From Actinomycetes bacterium (GTDB lineage: Bacteria > Actinomycetota > Acidimicrobiia > Acidimicrobiales > RAAP-2), in NCBI GenBank assembly GCA_021791845.1, contig JAJYVT010000004.1, forward strand, positions 20,639 to 84,638: a DNA stretch of 64,000 nucleotides, in the 5' to 3' direction. The first letter of the stretch is position 1, and each line of letters begins with the position of its first letter. Made by a program: the position numbers and the translations under genes. Under the pieces are notes generated by a model. The model made no database searches, was not told the DNA's origin, and worked only from the letters and a program-made list of their open reading frames with translations. Below are positions 8,432-17,059 of this stretch, piece after piece.

Positions 8432-9352
8432 TCAGGCGCCGTCCCAGCCGCGGGGCTCCTCGTCGAGGACGCCGAGCGCCGCGAGGCCGGCCCCGAGCCG
8501 CTCGGTGGCGTCGGGGTCGGGATCGAGCAGCGGGAGGCGCACGCCTCCCACCGGGCGGTCGAGCATGGTCATGGCCGCCTTCACCGAGGCCGGGTAGCCC
8601 GTCTCGCGCAGGAGGTGCCACAGCGCGGACATGCGGTGCTGCAGGGGGCGGGCGGTGGCCACGTCGCCCGCCCGGCACGCTGCTTCGAGCCGGCGGACGA
8701 GCCGGGGGGCGATCGCGCTGGAGGGGGAGAAGCAGCCGCTGCCACCCACCGGCATCGAGGGGAGCAGGTACTCCACGCCCGTGAGCATGGAGAAGTCCTC
8801 GCGGGCGGCGGTCCCGCGGCGGGCGCACTCGGTGAAGGACTGCATGTCGTACGAGGCGTCCTTCACCCCGACGAAGTTCGGGCACGCCCCGACGAGGGTC
8901 TCGATCAGCTCGGGCGTCACCGCCACGCCGAGGCGCGGCGGGAAGTTGTAGGCCAGCACGTCGATCCCCACGCTGTCGCAGACCGCCCGGTAGTGGGCTT
9001 CGAGCGACGTCGGGCCCGGGCGCCAGTGGTAGGGCGTGACGACGACGACGGCGGCGGCGCCGGCGGCCTCGGCGTGCCGGGCGAGGTCCACGACCTCGGG
9101 CGTGCCCGGCATGCTGGCGTGCACCAGCACGGGCACCTCTCCGGCGGCCGCGCCGACGGCAACCTCCACCGCCGCCTTGCGCTCCGTGACGGACAGGCTG
9201 GGCGACTCGCCGGTGTGGAGCGGTAGGGCGACGGCGTCCACGCCCTGGGCCACGAGGAACCGGACACAGCGGTGCAGGCGGTCCGGGTCGAGCGGGCCGC
9301 CGGGTGCGAACGGGGTGACCGGCGCCCCGATGACGCCCCTCCAACGGCTCAC
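8432..9352 (-). CDS. DapA-family aldolase/lyase
   Basis: 306-residue (beta/alpha)8 pyruvate-type class I aldolase of the dihydrodipicolinate synthase/N-acetylneuraminate lyase family. Visible: GVIGAPVTPF start, PLHTGESPSLSVTER (family GTTGE..SL), the proton-relay Tyr in LAYNFPPRLG and the Schiff-base Lys in FVGVKDAS. Such enzymes cleave or condense 2-keto acids. It is the last gene of a five-gene minus-strand operon (TPP enzyme, creatininase homologue, alcohol dehydrogenase, cupin, this gene). It begins with GTG four bases after the cupin stop. In this context it is catabolic rather than lysine-biosynthetic (inference). Confidence 0.88.
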   Translation of the reverse strand: MSRWRGVIGAPVTPFAPGGPLDPDRLHRCVRFLVAQGVDAVALPLHTGESPSLSVTERKAAVEVAVGAAAGEVPVLVHASMPGTPEVVDLARHAEAAGAAAVVVVTPYHWRPGPTSLEAHYRAVCDSVGIDVLAYNFPPRLGVAVTPELIETLVGACPNFVGVKDASYDMQSFTECARRGTAAREDFSMLTGVEYLLPSMPVGGSGCFSPSSAIAPRLVRRLEAACRAGDVATARPLQHRMSALWHLLRETGYPASVKAAMTMLDRPVGGVRLPLLDPDPDATERLGAGLAALGVLDEEPRGWDGA

Positions 9353-9356
9353 CGGC

Positions 9357-9698
9357 TCACCGAGCAGGGTCGGGCGCCTCGGCGACCAGGACCACCAGCC
9401 CCGCGTCGCCCGCCTCGAGCTCGAACGGCCCGGGCTCGATCCAGGCCATCGACTCGGGCGCCAGCTCGTGACGCTCGCCTGCCACGGCCATCGCCCCGCC
9501 GCCGGCCACGACGTACGCCATGACCTCGGCGCCGCCGGCGTCCAGTGCGGCAGTCCGGCCAGGCTCGAGCGCCACGCGCCGCATGCGCATCGGCACCGGC
9601 GCGCCGAAGACCGCCGGGCCGGCGACGAGCGTCTCGGTCACGCCGTCGGCCACCTGGACGGGCAGGTCTGCAGTGTCTTTCACGACGGGCACGGGCAC
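9357..9698 (-). CDS. Small cupin-like protein
   Basis: 113 residues. The sequence is beta-rich, with the cupin pattern of alternating Gly/Pro turns: RMRRVALEPGRTAALDAGGAEVMAYVVAGGGAMAVAG is split by a turn, and MAWIEPGPFELEAGDAGLVVLVAEA forms the last strands. The usual metal-binding His residues are largely absent, so it may be a non-metal cupin binding a small molecule. Starts one base after the alcohol dehydrogenase stop. Function unknown; a second cupin of the island is at 16584. Confidence 0.65.
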   Translation of the reverse strand: MPVPVVKDTADLPVQVADGVTETLVAGPAVFGAPVPMRMRRVALEPGRTAALDAGGAEVMAYVVAGGGAMAVAGERHELAPESMAWIEPGPFELEAGDAGLVVLVAEAPDPAR

Positions 9699-9699
9699 C

Positions 9700-10812
9700 T
9701 CACTTGGTCGGGAGGACGATGGGACGGATGGAGGTCCGGGCGGAAAGGGCCTCGAAGGCGGCGTGCACGTCGTCGAGGACGAACCGGTCGGCGGTCAGCG
9801 GCTCGGTCCGGACGGCGCCCGAGGCCAGCAGCTCGAGCATGGCCGGGTAGGCGTTCGGGCTGGACCGGACGCCGTAGAGGGTGAGCTCGTCGAGCGCGAA
9901 GGCGTCGACGGGGACGTCCGCCCGGGCGCCCCCGGTGAGCCCGAGGACGGCGACGCTCCCGCCGCGCCGGGTGGCCCCGACCGCCTGGGCCAGCACGGCG
10001 GGGTTGCCCGAGCAGTCGAACACCACGTCCACACCCCGGCCACCGCTGGCGGCGCGTACGGCGTCCACCGGGCTCTCGTGCTCGTAGTCGACGACGTCGG
10101 AGGCGCCGAGGTCGGCCGCGGTCCGCAGGCGGTCGCCCCGGCCGACGACCACCACCGTGGTCGCGCCGGATGCCCGGGCCACCTGCAGCATCAGGAGGCC
10201 GAGCAGGCCCGGCCCGTAGACGGCCACGCTGGCGCCGGCGGTGAGCCCGACCCGGCGGGCGGCATGGACGGTGAGGGCGCCCTGGTTGACCAGCGCCGCT
10301 GCCGCCGCGCCGACGCCGTCGGGGATGCGGTGGAGGGCGACGGCCGGCCGCACGGCGTACTCGGCCAGGGCGCCGGGTGCCGTGTGGCCGTAGAGCTTGA
10401 ACCCCGGCTCGCGCACCCGCTCGCAGAGGTTGTAGCGCCCCGAGCGGCACATGGCGCATGCCGAGCAGCCGGCGTGGTTCTCGGCGACCACCCGGTCGCC
10501 GACCGCGAGGCCGGACCGCTCCGTCCCCGGGCCGAGGCCGGCGACCACGCCCGACCATTCGTGCCCGATGACGAAGGGGAGCGACGGGGGCCAGACCCCG
10601 GCGAAGTCGCCGCGCACGATCTTGAGATCGGTCCCGCAGATGCCGCAGGCCAGCACCCGGCAGAGCACCTCGCCCGGCCCGGGCTCGGGGGTCGGCAGCT
10701 GCCCGACGTCGAGGCGGCCGTACTGGCGCAGGAGCGCGGCGGTCATCATGTCGGGGACCGCCGCCTCGCTCGTGGGGGCGTCGTCGCCCCGGCCGGCCTT
10801 GGCGCCGCTCAT
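9700..10812 (-). CDS. Zinc-dependent medium-chain alcohol dehydrogenase
   Basis: 370 residues of the MDR superfamily, sorbitol/threonine-dehydrogenase-like. Catalytic zinc ligands: Cys in CGICGTDLK and His-Glu in IGHEWSGVV. Structural zinc site with four Cys in HAGCSACAMCRSGRYNLC. NAD-binding glycines in VYGPGLLGLLMLQVA. It oxidises a secondary or primary alcohol with NAD. The ATG at 10812 overlaps the creatininase stop (ATGA). The 20-residue N-terminal extension before MMTAALLRQYG may mean that a later ATG is used. Part of the operon reading from 13455 to 8432. Confidence 0.92.
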   Translation of the reverse strand: MSGAKAGRGDDAPTSEAAVPDMMTAALLRQYGRLDVGQLPTPEPGPGEVLCRVLACGICGTDLKIVRGDFAGVWPPSLPFVIGHEWSGVVAGLGPGTERSGLAVGDRVVAENHAGCSACAMCRSGRYNLCERVREPGFKLYGHTAPGALAEYAVRPAVALHRIPDGVGAAAAALVNQGALTVHAARRVGLTAGASVAVYGPGLLGLLMLQVARASGATTVVVVGRGDRLRTAADLGASDVVDYEHESPVDAVRAASGGRGVDVVFDCSGNPAVLAQAVGATRRGGSVAVLGLTGGARADVPVDAFALDELTLYGVRSSPNAYPAMLELLASGAVRTEPLTADRFVLDDVHAAFEALSARTSIRPIVLPTK

Positions 10813-11663
10813 CTGGGGCTCGCGCCGTCGCCGTGCCCGGGCGCGCCGTCGGCGCCGGCGCCGGCGCCCGGGCCGGTGAGGGCGTGCACGGCGACGTGGC
10901 CCGTCGCCTCCAGGGCGGCGAAGATCTCGCCCGCCCTGGCGACCACGTGGTCCGCCACCTCCTCGGCGATCTGCTCCGCCCGCGCCGCGTCAGCCAGCTC
11001 GGGTCGGCCGTACCACCCCGTGGGGGCCACCACGTGGAAGTCGGCCATCACCGGGTAGACGTCGGGCCGGCGGAAGAGACCGTGGGCCGTCTCGCCCGCC
11101 GCCCGGTCGCTGGCCTCGGTGGCGTGCTCCAGGTGCACGAGCCCCGCCTCGTAGGCGAGCACGGCCGCCGTCTCCATCGACCCGGCATGGGTGAACTCCA
11201 TCTCCTCGGGGTGCTTGCCGTGGGTGATCACGTGGGTCTCAGCGATCACGATGCGCAGCCCGAACCGGCGCTGGGCCTCGTCGGCCGCCCCACGGAGGGT
11301 GGCCGAGTTACCCTCGTGCCAGTTGACGACCACGATGCGCTCGACCCCGGCGCGAGCGAGGCTCTCGGCCACGTCCACCAGCACGGCCCGCATGGTGTCC
11401 GGTCGCAGCGTCAGCGTCCCGGGCCATCCCAGGTGGTAGTGGGCGACGCCCACGGGACCCAGGGTGACGGCGGCGGTGTCCAATCGATCGGCCACGCGCT
11501 CGGCGATCGACATGGCGGCGAAGGCGTCGGTGCCGAGGGGGAGGTGGCCGCCGTGCTGCTCGACGCTGCCGGCCACGAGCACGGCCGTGCGGCTGGATGC
11601 CAGGAGCCGGGCGGCGGCCGGCTGGCTCATGCGCTCGAGCTGTCGGTCGGGATGGCGAGGCAT
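10809..11663 (-). CDS. Creatininase-family amidohydrolase
   Basis: 284 residues. Metal-site signatures of the creatininase family: GSVEQHGGHLPLGTD near residue 33 (Glu, His and Asp ligands), VNWHEGN near residue 113, and a C-terminal Glu in HAGSMETAAVL. Known members hydrolyse creatinine, formamidopyrimidines or other cyclic amides with Mn/Zn. Its place in the operon suggests hydrolysis of an amide or lactam in the degraded compound, but the substrate cannot be read from the sequence. The C-terminal 20 residues are Gly/Ala-rich. Begins one base after the TPP-enzyme stop. Confidence 0.88.
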   Translation of the reverse strand: MPRHPDRQLERMSQPAAARLLASSRTAVLVAGSVEQHGGHLPLGTDAFAAMSIAERVADRLDTAAVTLGPVGVAHYHLGWPGTLTLRPDTMRAVLVDVAESLARAGVERIVVVNWHEGNSATLRGAADEAQRRFGLRIVIAETHVITHGKHPEEMEFTHAGSMETAAVLAYEAGLVHLEHATEASDRAAGETAHGLFRRPDVYPVMADFHVVAPTGWYGRPELADAARAEQIAEEVADHVVARAGEIFAALEATGHVAVHALTGPGAGAGADGAPGHGDGASPR

Positions 11664-11664
11664 G

Positions 11665-13455
11665 TCAACCTCCGTAGGTCGTGGGTCCGGCGGTGCCGCC
11701 GAAGACGGCGTCGCGGTGGCCGGCGATGGGGGTGTCCCACGTCTCGGTGACGACGTCGACGAGGCTGGGTCCGGGCACCCGGAGGGCGTCCGCCAGCTGG
11801 GGCGCCAGCGCCGCCGGGTCGGTGACCCGTGCCGCCTCCCAACCCAGCGCCGAGGCCACGGCGGCGTAGGGGACGTCGGAGAAGTCCGGCTCCTCCCAGT
11901 CCCGGCCGAAGGTGATCCGCCGGTACCAGCGGATCCATCCGAGCGACCGGTTGTTGAGCACCACGACCGTGACGGGCAGGCCGAGCTCCGACACGGTCGG
12001 CAGCTCTCCCAGGGCGTAGGCGAGCGCTCCGTCGCCGGTGAGGACCACGATCCGGCGGCCGGGAAGGGCGGTGGCGGCGCCGATGGCGGCGGGCAGGGCG
12101 TAGCCGAGGCCGGCGAAGCCCCGCGGCGCCAGGACCCGGCGCCCCGGGACCCGCTGCTCCAGGTACACCGTGCCCCAGCCGCTGGCCAAGCTGGCGTCGC
12201 ACACCACGACGTCGGTCGGCCCCAGGACGGCGTCGAGCTCGCCCATCACCCGGGCCGGGGCGACCGGGACGGCGTCCGAGCCGCGCTCGCGGTCACGCCG
12301 CTCCCGCCAGGCGCCGACGTGTGCCGCCACCCGGGCCGCCCAGGTACCGTGCCCGGCCGAGACCGCCGCGGTGTCGCCGCCCTCGGCGAGCGCACGGAGC
12401 AGCGACTCCAGCCCCAGGCGGGCGTCACCGACCAGTCCGGCGGCAACGGGGAACGCCCGGCCGATCTCGGCCGGGTCCACGTCCAGCTGCACCACCCGCT
12501 GGTCGGCGCGGGGGAGCGTCCAGCCGTAGGTGGCGCCGCCCGACGCCTTGGCGCCCACCACGAGGACGACGTCCGCCTCCTCGAGCGTGGCGCGGGCTGC
12601 CGTCGTCCCCATGGTGCCGACGGTGCCGACGGCGAGGGGGTGGTCCTCGGCGACGACCCCCTTTGCCGACATGGTGGTGGCGATCGCCGCCTGCAGCCGC
12701 TCCGCGATCTCCACCAGCGCGGGGCCGGCGTCGGCGTGCAGCGTCCCCCCGCCGGCCAGGATGCACGGCCGTTCCGCCGCGGCCAGGGCGGCCGCGCCCG
12801 CTGCCACGTCGGCCGGGTCCGGGGCGGTCCGGATCGACGGCCACCGGCCGAACCGGGCGCCACCGCCGTCGCGCCAGGGGGGCGCGGGGCCGTCCAGCAC
12901 GTCCTGGGGCACGACCAGCGCCACCGGCCCGGGGCGCCCGCCGGTCGCCTCACGAAAGGCACGCCGGACGAGCGCCGGCATCGAGCCGGCGTCGGGCACC
13001 GAGGCGCTCCACTTGGTCACGGGCGCCAGGAGCGCCAGCTGGTCGATCGCCTGCGACGCCGCGCCGCGGTCACGGTGCGGGGCCACCGCCTGGGGCAGGT
13101 CGCTGACGAGCGCCACCACCGGGACCGAGGCGCCGAGCGCTTCGCCCAGGCCCGACGGGAGCTTGGCCGCGCCGGGCCCGACCGTGGCGTCGCACACGCC
13201 GACCCGTCCGGAGACCCGGGCGTAGCCGTCCGCGGCGTAGGCGCCGGAGCGCTCGTCCCGCACGAGGACGTGGCGCATGGCCGGCGCCCGGTCGGCGAGC
13301 GCGTCGTACAGCGCCAGCGTCTGACCCCCGGGGACCCCGAAGACGTGCGTCACCCCGTGCTCGGCCAGGAGGTCGACGAGAAGCATGCCCCCATGCCGCC
13401 GGGTCGGCGCCGCCCGGGCCGCCCCGGCGCGCTTGGGCGCAACCGATTGCGACAC
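11665..13455 (-). CDS. Thiamine-diphosphate-dependent enzyme (acetolactate synthase/benzoylformate decarboxylase type)
   Basis: 596 residues with the three-domain TPP-enzyme order. N-terminal Pyr domain with HGVTHVFGVPGGQT and the catalytic Glu in VRDERSGAYAADGYAR. Central domain with RPCILAGGGT. C-terminal PP domain with GDGALAYALGELPTVSEL ending in VVLNNRS, the diphosphate/Mg motif. GTG 13455 was chosen because a promoter ends just before it and because the family-conserved GGMLLVDLL needs residues upstream of the later ATG 13386. It would decarboxylate or ligate a 2-keto acid. First gene of the five-gene minus-strand operon; codons 3-6 encode QSVA out of operator B. Confidence 0.87.
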   Translation of the reverse strand: MSQSVAPKRAGAARAAPTRRHGGMLLVDLLAEHGVTHVFGVPGGQTLALYDALADRAPAMRHVLVRDERSGAYAADGYARVSGRVGVCDATVGPGAAKLPSGLGEALGASVPVVALVSDLPQAVAPHRDRGAASQAIDQLALLAPVTKWSASVPDAGSMPALVRRAFREATGGRPGPVALVVPQDVLDGPAPPWRDGGGARFGRWPSIRTAPDPADVAAGAAALAAAERPCILAGGGTLHADAGPALVEIAERLQAAIATTMSAKGVVAEDHPLAVGTVGTMGTTAARATLEEADVVLVVGAKASGGATYGWTLPRADQRVVQLDVDPAEIGRAFPVAAGLVGDARLGLESLLRALAEGGDTAAVSAGHGTWAARVAAHVGAWRERRDRERGSDAVPVAPARVMGELDAVLGPTDVVVCDASLASGWGTVYLEQRVPGRRVLAPRGFAGLGYALPAAIGAATALPGRRIVVLTGDGALAYALGELPTVSELGLPVTVVVLNNRSLGWIRWYRRITFGRDWEEPDFSDVPYAAVASALGWEAARVTDPAALAPQLADALRVPGPSLVDVVTETWDTPIAGHRDAVFGGTAGPTTYGG

Positions 13456-13491
13456 GGTGCCACAGTGCCGCGCCGCCGGACGGCATGTCAA
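13439..13491 (-). promoter_or_regulatory. Promoter and LacI-type operator B
   Basis: On the minus strand: -35 TTGACA (13491-13486), 18-bp spacer, weak -10 CACTGT (13467-13462), then six bases to GTG 13455. The operator at 13439-13450 (GCAACCGATTGC on plus, GCAATCGGTTGC on minus) lies inside codons 3-6. This is the same leaderless, operator-in-the-first-codons arrangement as site A. Confidence 0.6.
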
Positions 13492-13544
13492 GCAGCGTGC
13501 GGGTCCGGAACGCCGCGCCTCTGCGAGTCGCCGGGTGCGGGGAC

Positions 13545-13565
13545 TACGCTGCGGCAACCGATTGC
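13545..13565 (+). promoter_or_regulatory. LacI-type operator C with -10 element
   Basis: Operator GCAACCGATTGC at 13554-13565, immediately after a TACGCT -10 (13545-13550). The -35 is poor (CTGCGA, 18 bp upstream). The operator centre is 115 bp from that of site B, about 11 helical turns, which would suit DNA looping. Confidence 0.6.
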
Positions 13566-13594
13566 ACGTGCAGGACGGCCGGAAGGGGGGCAGC

Positions 13595-14677
13595 GTGCCC
13601 GACGAAGCCATCGCCAGCGCCATCGCCAACTGGGGGCCGCGCTTCACGGCCCAGGGGGTCGACCCGAACGACTTCGCTCGGGTGACGGCGCCCCTCGAGC
13701 GCTGGGAGGACTGGCTGGACGCCTGGGCCGCCAACGGGGACGCCCACGCCGAGCTGGCCCGGGCGGCCGAGGCCGAGGGGCACCGTCGCACGGCGGGGGA
13801 GTCCTGGGTGCGCGCCGCGCTCAGCTACCACTTCGCCAAGTTCGTGTGGCTTCTCGACCTCGAGCGGCATCGGGCCACGTCCGAGCAGGCCGTGGCCGCT
13901 TCACGGGCCGGGCTGGCGCTCCTCGACCCGACCTTCGAGCGAGTGGAGATCCCCTTCGAGGGCACCACCATGGTGGGCAACCTGCGCCGCCCCGCCGGCG
14001 TGGACCGACCTCCCCTCGTCCTGCTGTTCCCCGGCCTCGACTCCACGAAGGAGGAGTTCTTCCACGTGGAGGAGGTGTTCCTGCGCCGGGGCATGGCCAC
14101 GTTCTCGATGGACGGGCCGGGGCAGGGGGAGACGGGGTACACCACGGTGATCCACCCGGACTACGACGTGGCGGTGGCGGCGGTCCTGGACGTGCTGTGC
14201 GCCCGCGACGACCTCGACGGCCGGCGGGTGGGGGCGCTCGGGGTCAGCCTGGGCGGCTACTACGGCGTGCGCGCCGCCGCCTTCGAGCCCCGGCTGGTGG
14301 CGGTGGTGGTGTCCGGCGGCGCCTACGACTACGGCGAGATCATCCCCAAACGGCCGGTCAACTCGCGGGCGGCCTTCATGCATCACAGCGGGGCCACCAC
14401 CGAGGAGGAGACCTTCGCCAACGCCCGTCGGCTCTCGTTGGCCGGCGTGGCGGAGAAGGTGCGGCAGCCGCTGCTGGTCGTCTTCGGCAAGCTGGACCGT
14501 CTCGTGCCGTGGGAGCAAGCGGCGCGGGTGGCCGACGAAGCGCCCGACTCCACGCTGTGGATGTTCGACCAGGGCAACCACGTCTGCATGAACATGACGT
14601 ACCGCTGGCGGCCCCAGGCCGCCGACTGGCTGGGCGCCCACCTCGGCGCCGACCCCGGCGCGGTCCGCGGCGTCTGA
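13595..14677 (+). CDS. Alpha/beta hydrolase 1, 2,6-dihydroxypseudooxynicotine-hydrolase-like
   Basis: 360 residues. An N-terminal helical region (ERWEDWLDAWAANGD, ESWVRAALSYHFAKFVW) precedes the alpha/beta-hydrolase core with PGLDSTKEEFFHVEEVFL, SMDGPGQGETG, the nucleophile elbow GVSLGGYYG (Ser about residue 216), an Asp in FGKLDRLVPW and His in DQGNHVCMN. This matches the family of the nicotine-pathway C-C hydrolase and fungal Ayg1-type enzymes, which cleave 1,3-diketone-like C-C bonds. GTG 13595 has GGAAGGGGGG just upstream. Paralogues lie at 23451-24551 and 25559-26653. Substrate unknown; likely induced by release of the LacI repressor at operator C. Confidence 0.87.
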   Translation: MPDEAIASAIANWGPRFTAQGVDPNDFARVTAPLERWEDWLDAWAANGDAHAELARAAEAEGHRRTAGESWVRAALSYHFAKFVWLLDLERHRATSEQAVAASRAGLALLDPTFERVEIPFEGTTMVGNLRRPAGVDRPPLVLLFPGLDSTKEEFFHVEEVFLRRGMATFSMDGPGQGETGYTTVIHPDYDVAVAAVLDVLCARDDLDGRRVGALGVSLGGYYGVRAAAFEPRLVAVVVSGGAYDYGEIIPKRPVNSRAAFMHHSGATTEEETFANARRLSLAGVAEKVRQPLLVVFGKLDRLVPWEQAARVADEAPDSTLWMFDQGNHVCMNMTYRWRPQAADWLGAHLGADPGAVRGV

Positions 14678-14707
14678 CGAGCGCCGGCGGCCGACGGCCT
14701 GGGGCGG

Positions 14708-16438
14708 TCAGCCCACGCCGGCGAGCTCGACCACGGGCAGGAGGACGGACGACGGCGCCCTGCCGCCGGTGTGGACGGAGAGCGTGACGTCACGGGTCGC
14801 CCGGCGGTCGCCGGCGTCGTCGTGGCGGAACGGCCCGGAGCCGGCGAAGGGACCGGTGGACCCGGGCCGGGCGAAATCGGACCCTCCGAGGGTGAGGGCG
14901 AGGCGGGAGCCGGCGGGGAGCCGGACGCACGTCGGCCACAGCTCCACGGCGACGTCGTAGGCGACGCCGGGCCGGACGGGGAGGCGCCGTTCGTGGCGGT
15001 GCCAGGGGCGGTGGGGCGACGAGCGCGCCGGATCGAGCTCTCGGTGCGACAGCCGGAGCCAGCCCTGGGACAGCGGGGCCTGCGGGTCGTTGGCGCCCCG
15101 GAACGTCACCTCCTCGCCGTCGGGCAGGAAGGCGCGCAGCGTGCAGAAGACGTCGGCGTCCTCTCCCGAGCTGGCGACGTGGAGCTCGGCCGCGGCCGGG
15201 CCGACCAACGTGCACGGTCGGGCCAGCGGCTCCGAGAAGAAGGTCGCGCCCGGGCCCCGGGGGGGGACGTGCACCGCCGCCGACGGCTCCGGCGCGCCGT
15301 CCTGGGGAGGGTGCAGCGCCTCCGGCGCCCCGAGGTGCCAGCGCTCCCACCGGGTGCCGGGGAGCGGCCAGTCGGACGAGCCGGCGCGGCGGTCGGCGCC
15401 GACGGGGTCGCGCACGACGAAGGTCACCCGGTCGCGGGCCTCCCAGTCGTTGGCGCGGCCGTGCAGGAAGCGGTCGAAGAAGGCGCGCTGCAGCGCACGT
15501 CCTTCGGGAAGGTAGAACGCCTCCTCGTGGCGGCCGGTGTGGACGTCCAGCCACCGCTCGGGCGAGGACACCGACGAGAAGCCTTCGAAGTTCCCGCGGC
15601 TGTGGAGCCCGAGCCCGCCCCAGTTGGCGGCCGACAGGACCGGGACCTCGATGCGCTCCGTTGCCGCGCTGCGCGCCCGGTGCCAGGCGTCGTCCAGCTC
15701 GTGGGCGCGGATGCCGGCCAGGTAGTCGGTGCGGCGGGCGGCCAGCTCCTCGGCGGTGAGCGTGCCGGGCCCTGCGGCGCGGCCGTCGGGCACCCACGGG
15801 CTGGCGGGGCCCTTCTCCCCGAGCCCGTGCTGCATGGAGAGGACCTGGCGCGGGTACCAGCCGTCGAAGAACCCGTTCGACAGGATCCCGCCGTGGTGGG
15901 TCATGTCGCGGTAGTGGTCCGCCGCACCCTCCCACGGGATGATGGCGGCCAGGTGCGGAGGGCGGAGGGCGGCGACCTGCCATTGCGAGATGGCGTAGTA
16001 GGACACCCCGGCGAGGCCGACCCGCCCGGTGCACCAGGGCTGTGCCGCCGCCCACTCGACGGCCACGGCGAAGTCCCGCTGCTCGCGCCGGCCGAGGAGG
16101 TCCATCGTGCCGGGAGAGCGCCCGGCGCCCCGTGAGTCGACGCGCACGACGGCGTAGCCGAAGGGGACCCACTGCTCGGGGTCCACGGTCTCCCAGCACA
16201 GGTGGGCGCCGCTCGAGCCGTCGAGGACCTCGGGGCGCTCGGTGGTCAGCCGCTGGTAGCGCTCGGCGAAGACCCCGTCGCGGAACGGGAGCCCCTTCCC
16301 GTAGGGGCCGGCGGACAGGATCGCCGGGAACGGGCCGCCCGCGACCGGCCGGAAGACGTCGGCCCGCAGGGTCACGCCGTCGTCCATGGGGACGGGGACG
16401 TCCCGCTCGACCACGAGCTGGTCCTGGTCTCGTGCCAC
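14708..16438 (-). CDS. CocE/NonD-family acyl hydrolase or peptidase (S15/X-Pro type)
   Basis: 576 residues. Alpha/beta hydrolase core with VPMDDGVTLRADVFRP, the oxyanion Tyr region SAGPYGKG, RGAGRSPGTMDL, the nucleophile elbow GLAGVSYYAISQW (Ser about residue 145), and a C-terminal jelly-roll domain (about 360-576) typical of cocaine esterase and X-Pro dipeptidyl-peptidase relatives. No signal peptide, so cytoplasmic. GTG 16438 has GAGAGGAG seven bases upstream. Divergent from the cupin-Liv operon, with operator D in the shared promoter region. It probably cleaves an ester or amide of the imported compound (inference). Confidence 0.88.
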   Translation of the reverse strand: MARDQDQLVVERDVPVPMDDGVTLRADVFRPVAGGPFPAILSAGPYGKGLPFRDGVFAERYQRLTTERPEVLDGSSGAHLCWETVDPEQWVPFGYAVVRVDSRGAGRSPGTMDLLGRREQRDFAVAVEWAAAQPWCTGRVGLAGVSYYAISQWQVAALRPPHLAAIIPWEGAADHYRDMTHHGGILSNGFFDGWYPRQVLSMQHGLGEKGPASPWVPDGRAAGPGTLTAEELAARRTDYLAGIRAHELDDAWHRARSAATERIEVPVLSAANWGGLGLHSRGNFEGFSSVSSPERWLDVHTGRHEEAFYLPEGRALQRAFFDRFLHGRANDWEARDRVTFVVRDPVGADRRAGSSDWPLPGTRWERWHLGAPEALHPPQDGAPEPSAAVHVPPRGPGATFFSEPLARPCTLVGPAAAELHVASSGEDADVFCTLRAFLPDGEEVTFRGANDPQAPLSQGWLRLSHRELDPARSSPHRPWHRHERRLPVRPGVAYDVAVELWPTCVRLPAGSRLALTLGGSDFARPGSTGPFAGSGPFRHDDAGDRRATRDVTLSVHTGGRAPSSVLLPVVELAGVG

Positions 16439-16496
16439 GCGTCGCTCCTCTCGGTCGGCGTGCTGCCGCGGGATCGAACAACTGCCCGCGTAGCCA

Positions 16497-16544
16497 TTGA
16501 CCGCCGGTGTCGTCTCTCTGTAATGTAGCGATGCAATCGAATGC
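16497..16544. promoter_or_regulatory. Divergent promoters and LacI-type operator D
   Basis: Plus strand: -35 TTGACC (16497-16502), 16-bp spacer, -10 TGTAAT (16519-16524). The operator GCAATCGAATGC at 16533-16544 (TGCA flanks make it 14 bp, 16532-16545) is at about +2. Minus strand: -10 TACATT (16527-16522) overlaps the plus -10, with the operator in the -35/-10 spacer. One site can thus control both the cupin-Liv operon and the CocE hydrolase. Confidence 0.62.
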
Positions 16545-16583
16545 AGGCATTCCGGTGCCGTAGTTGCCGTGGGGGGCGACGTG

Positions 16584-16991
16584 ATGTCGAAGGTGTTCAC
16601 CGCCGAGGATCTGCCGCACTTCGCTTCAACCCGCGACACCCGCGACCGGCTGGACCTCGTGACCGAGGACGTCCCGGTGGGTGCCCGGCACCTCCGGGCG
16701 GACCGGATCGTCTACCACCCCGGGGACACGGCGGCGGCCCACTACCACGTCGACTGCTACCACGTCTTCTGGGTGACGGAAGGGTCCGGGATCCTGCATA
16801 CGGGAAGCGGCACCGAGGCGCGCGCCACGCGGCTCTCTCCCGGCATGAGCGTCCTCGTCGAGCCGGGGGAGGTCCACTGGTTCGAGAACGACGGCACGGA
16901 CGAGTTCTCGTTCGTGGAGCTGTGGGCGCCGCCGCCGGCCGAGACGGTGTGGACCGTGGACGGCGACCGGTGCACGTGGGGGCCGGCATGA
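16584..16991 (+). CDS. Cupin-domain protein
   Basis: 135 residues with a clear single cupin domain. Motif 1 is HYHVDCYHVFWVTEGSG (two His ligands and a Glu position), and motif 2 is PGEVHWFEN with the second His. It may be a small metal-dependent isomerase/dioxygenase or a sugar/ligand-binding protein. ATG 16584 was preferred over GTG 16569 because GGGGGG lies seven bases before it. First gene of a nine-gene plus-strand operon running through livJHMGF, acyl-CoA dehydrogenase, hydrolase 2 and DapA-like 2. Confidence 0.82.
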   Translation: MSKVFTAEDLPHFASTRDTRDRLDLVTEDVPVGARHLRADRIVYHPGDTAAAHYHVDCYHVFWVTEGSGILHTGSGTEARATRLSPGMSVLVEPGEVHWFENDGTDEFSFVELWAPPPAETVWTVDGDRCTWGPA

Positions 16992-17059
16992 GCCGGGTGA
17001 CCGGCCCGGAGCGAAACGGCATTCCGCCGGACCAACCGGCGGTGCGAGGGAGGGAGCAC

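Noticed and set aside
13384..13386. ATG 13386 as the start of the TPP enzyme
   Set aside because: It would cut into the conserved GG-LLVDLL start of the fold; GTG 13455 matches the promoter position.
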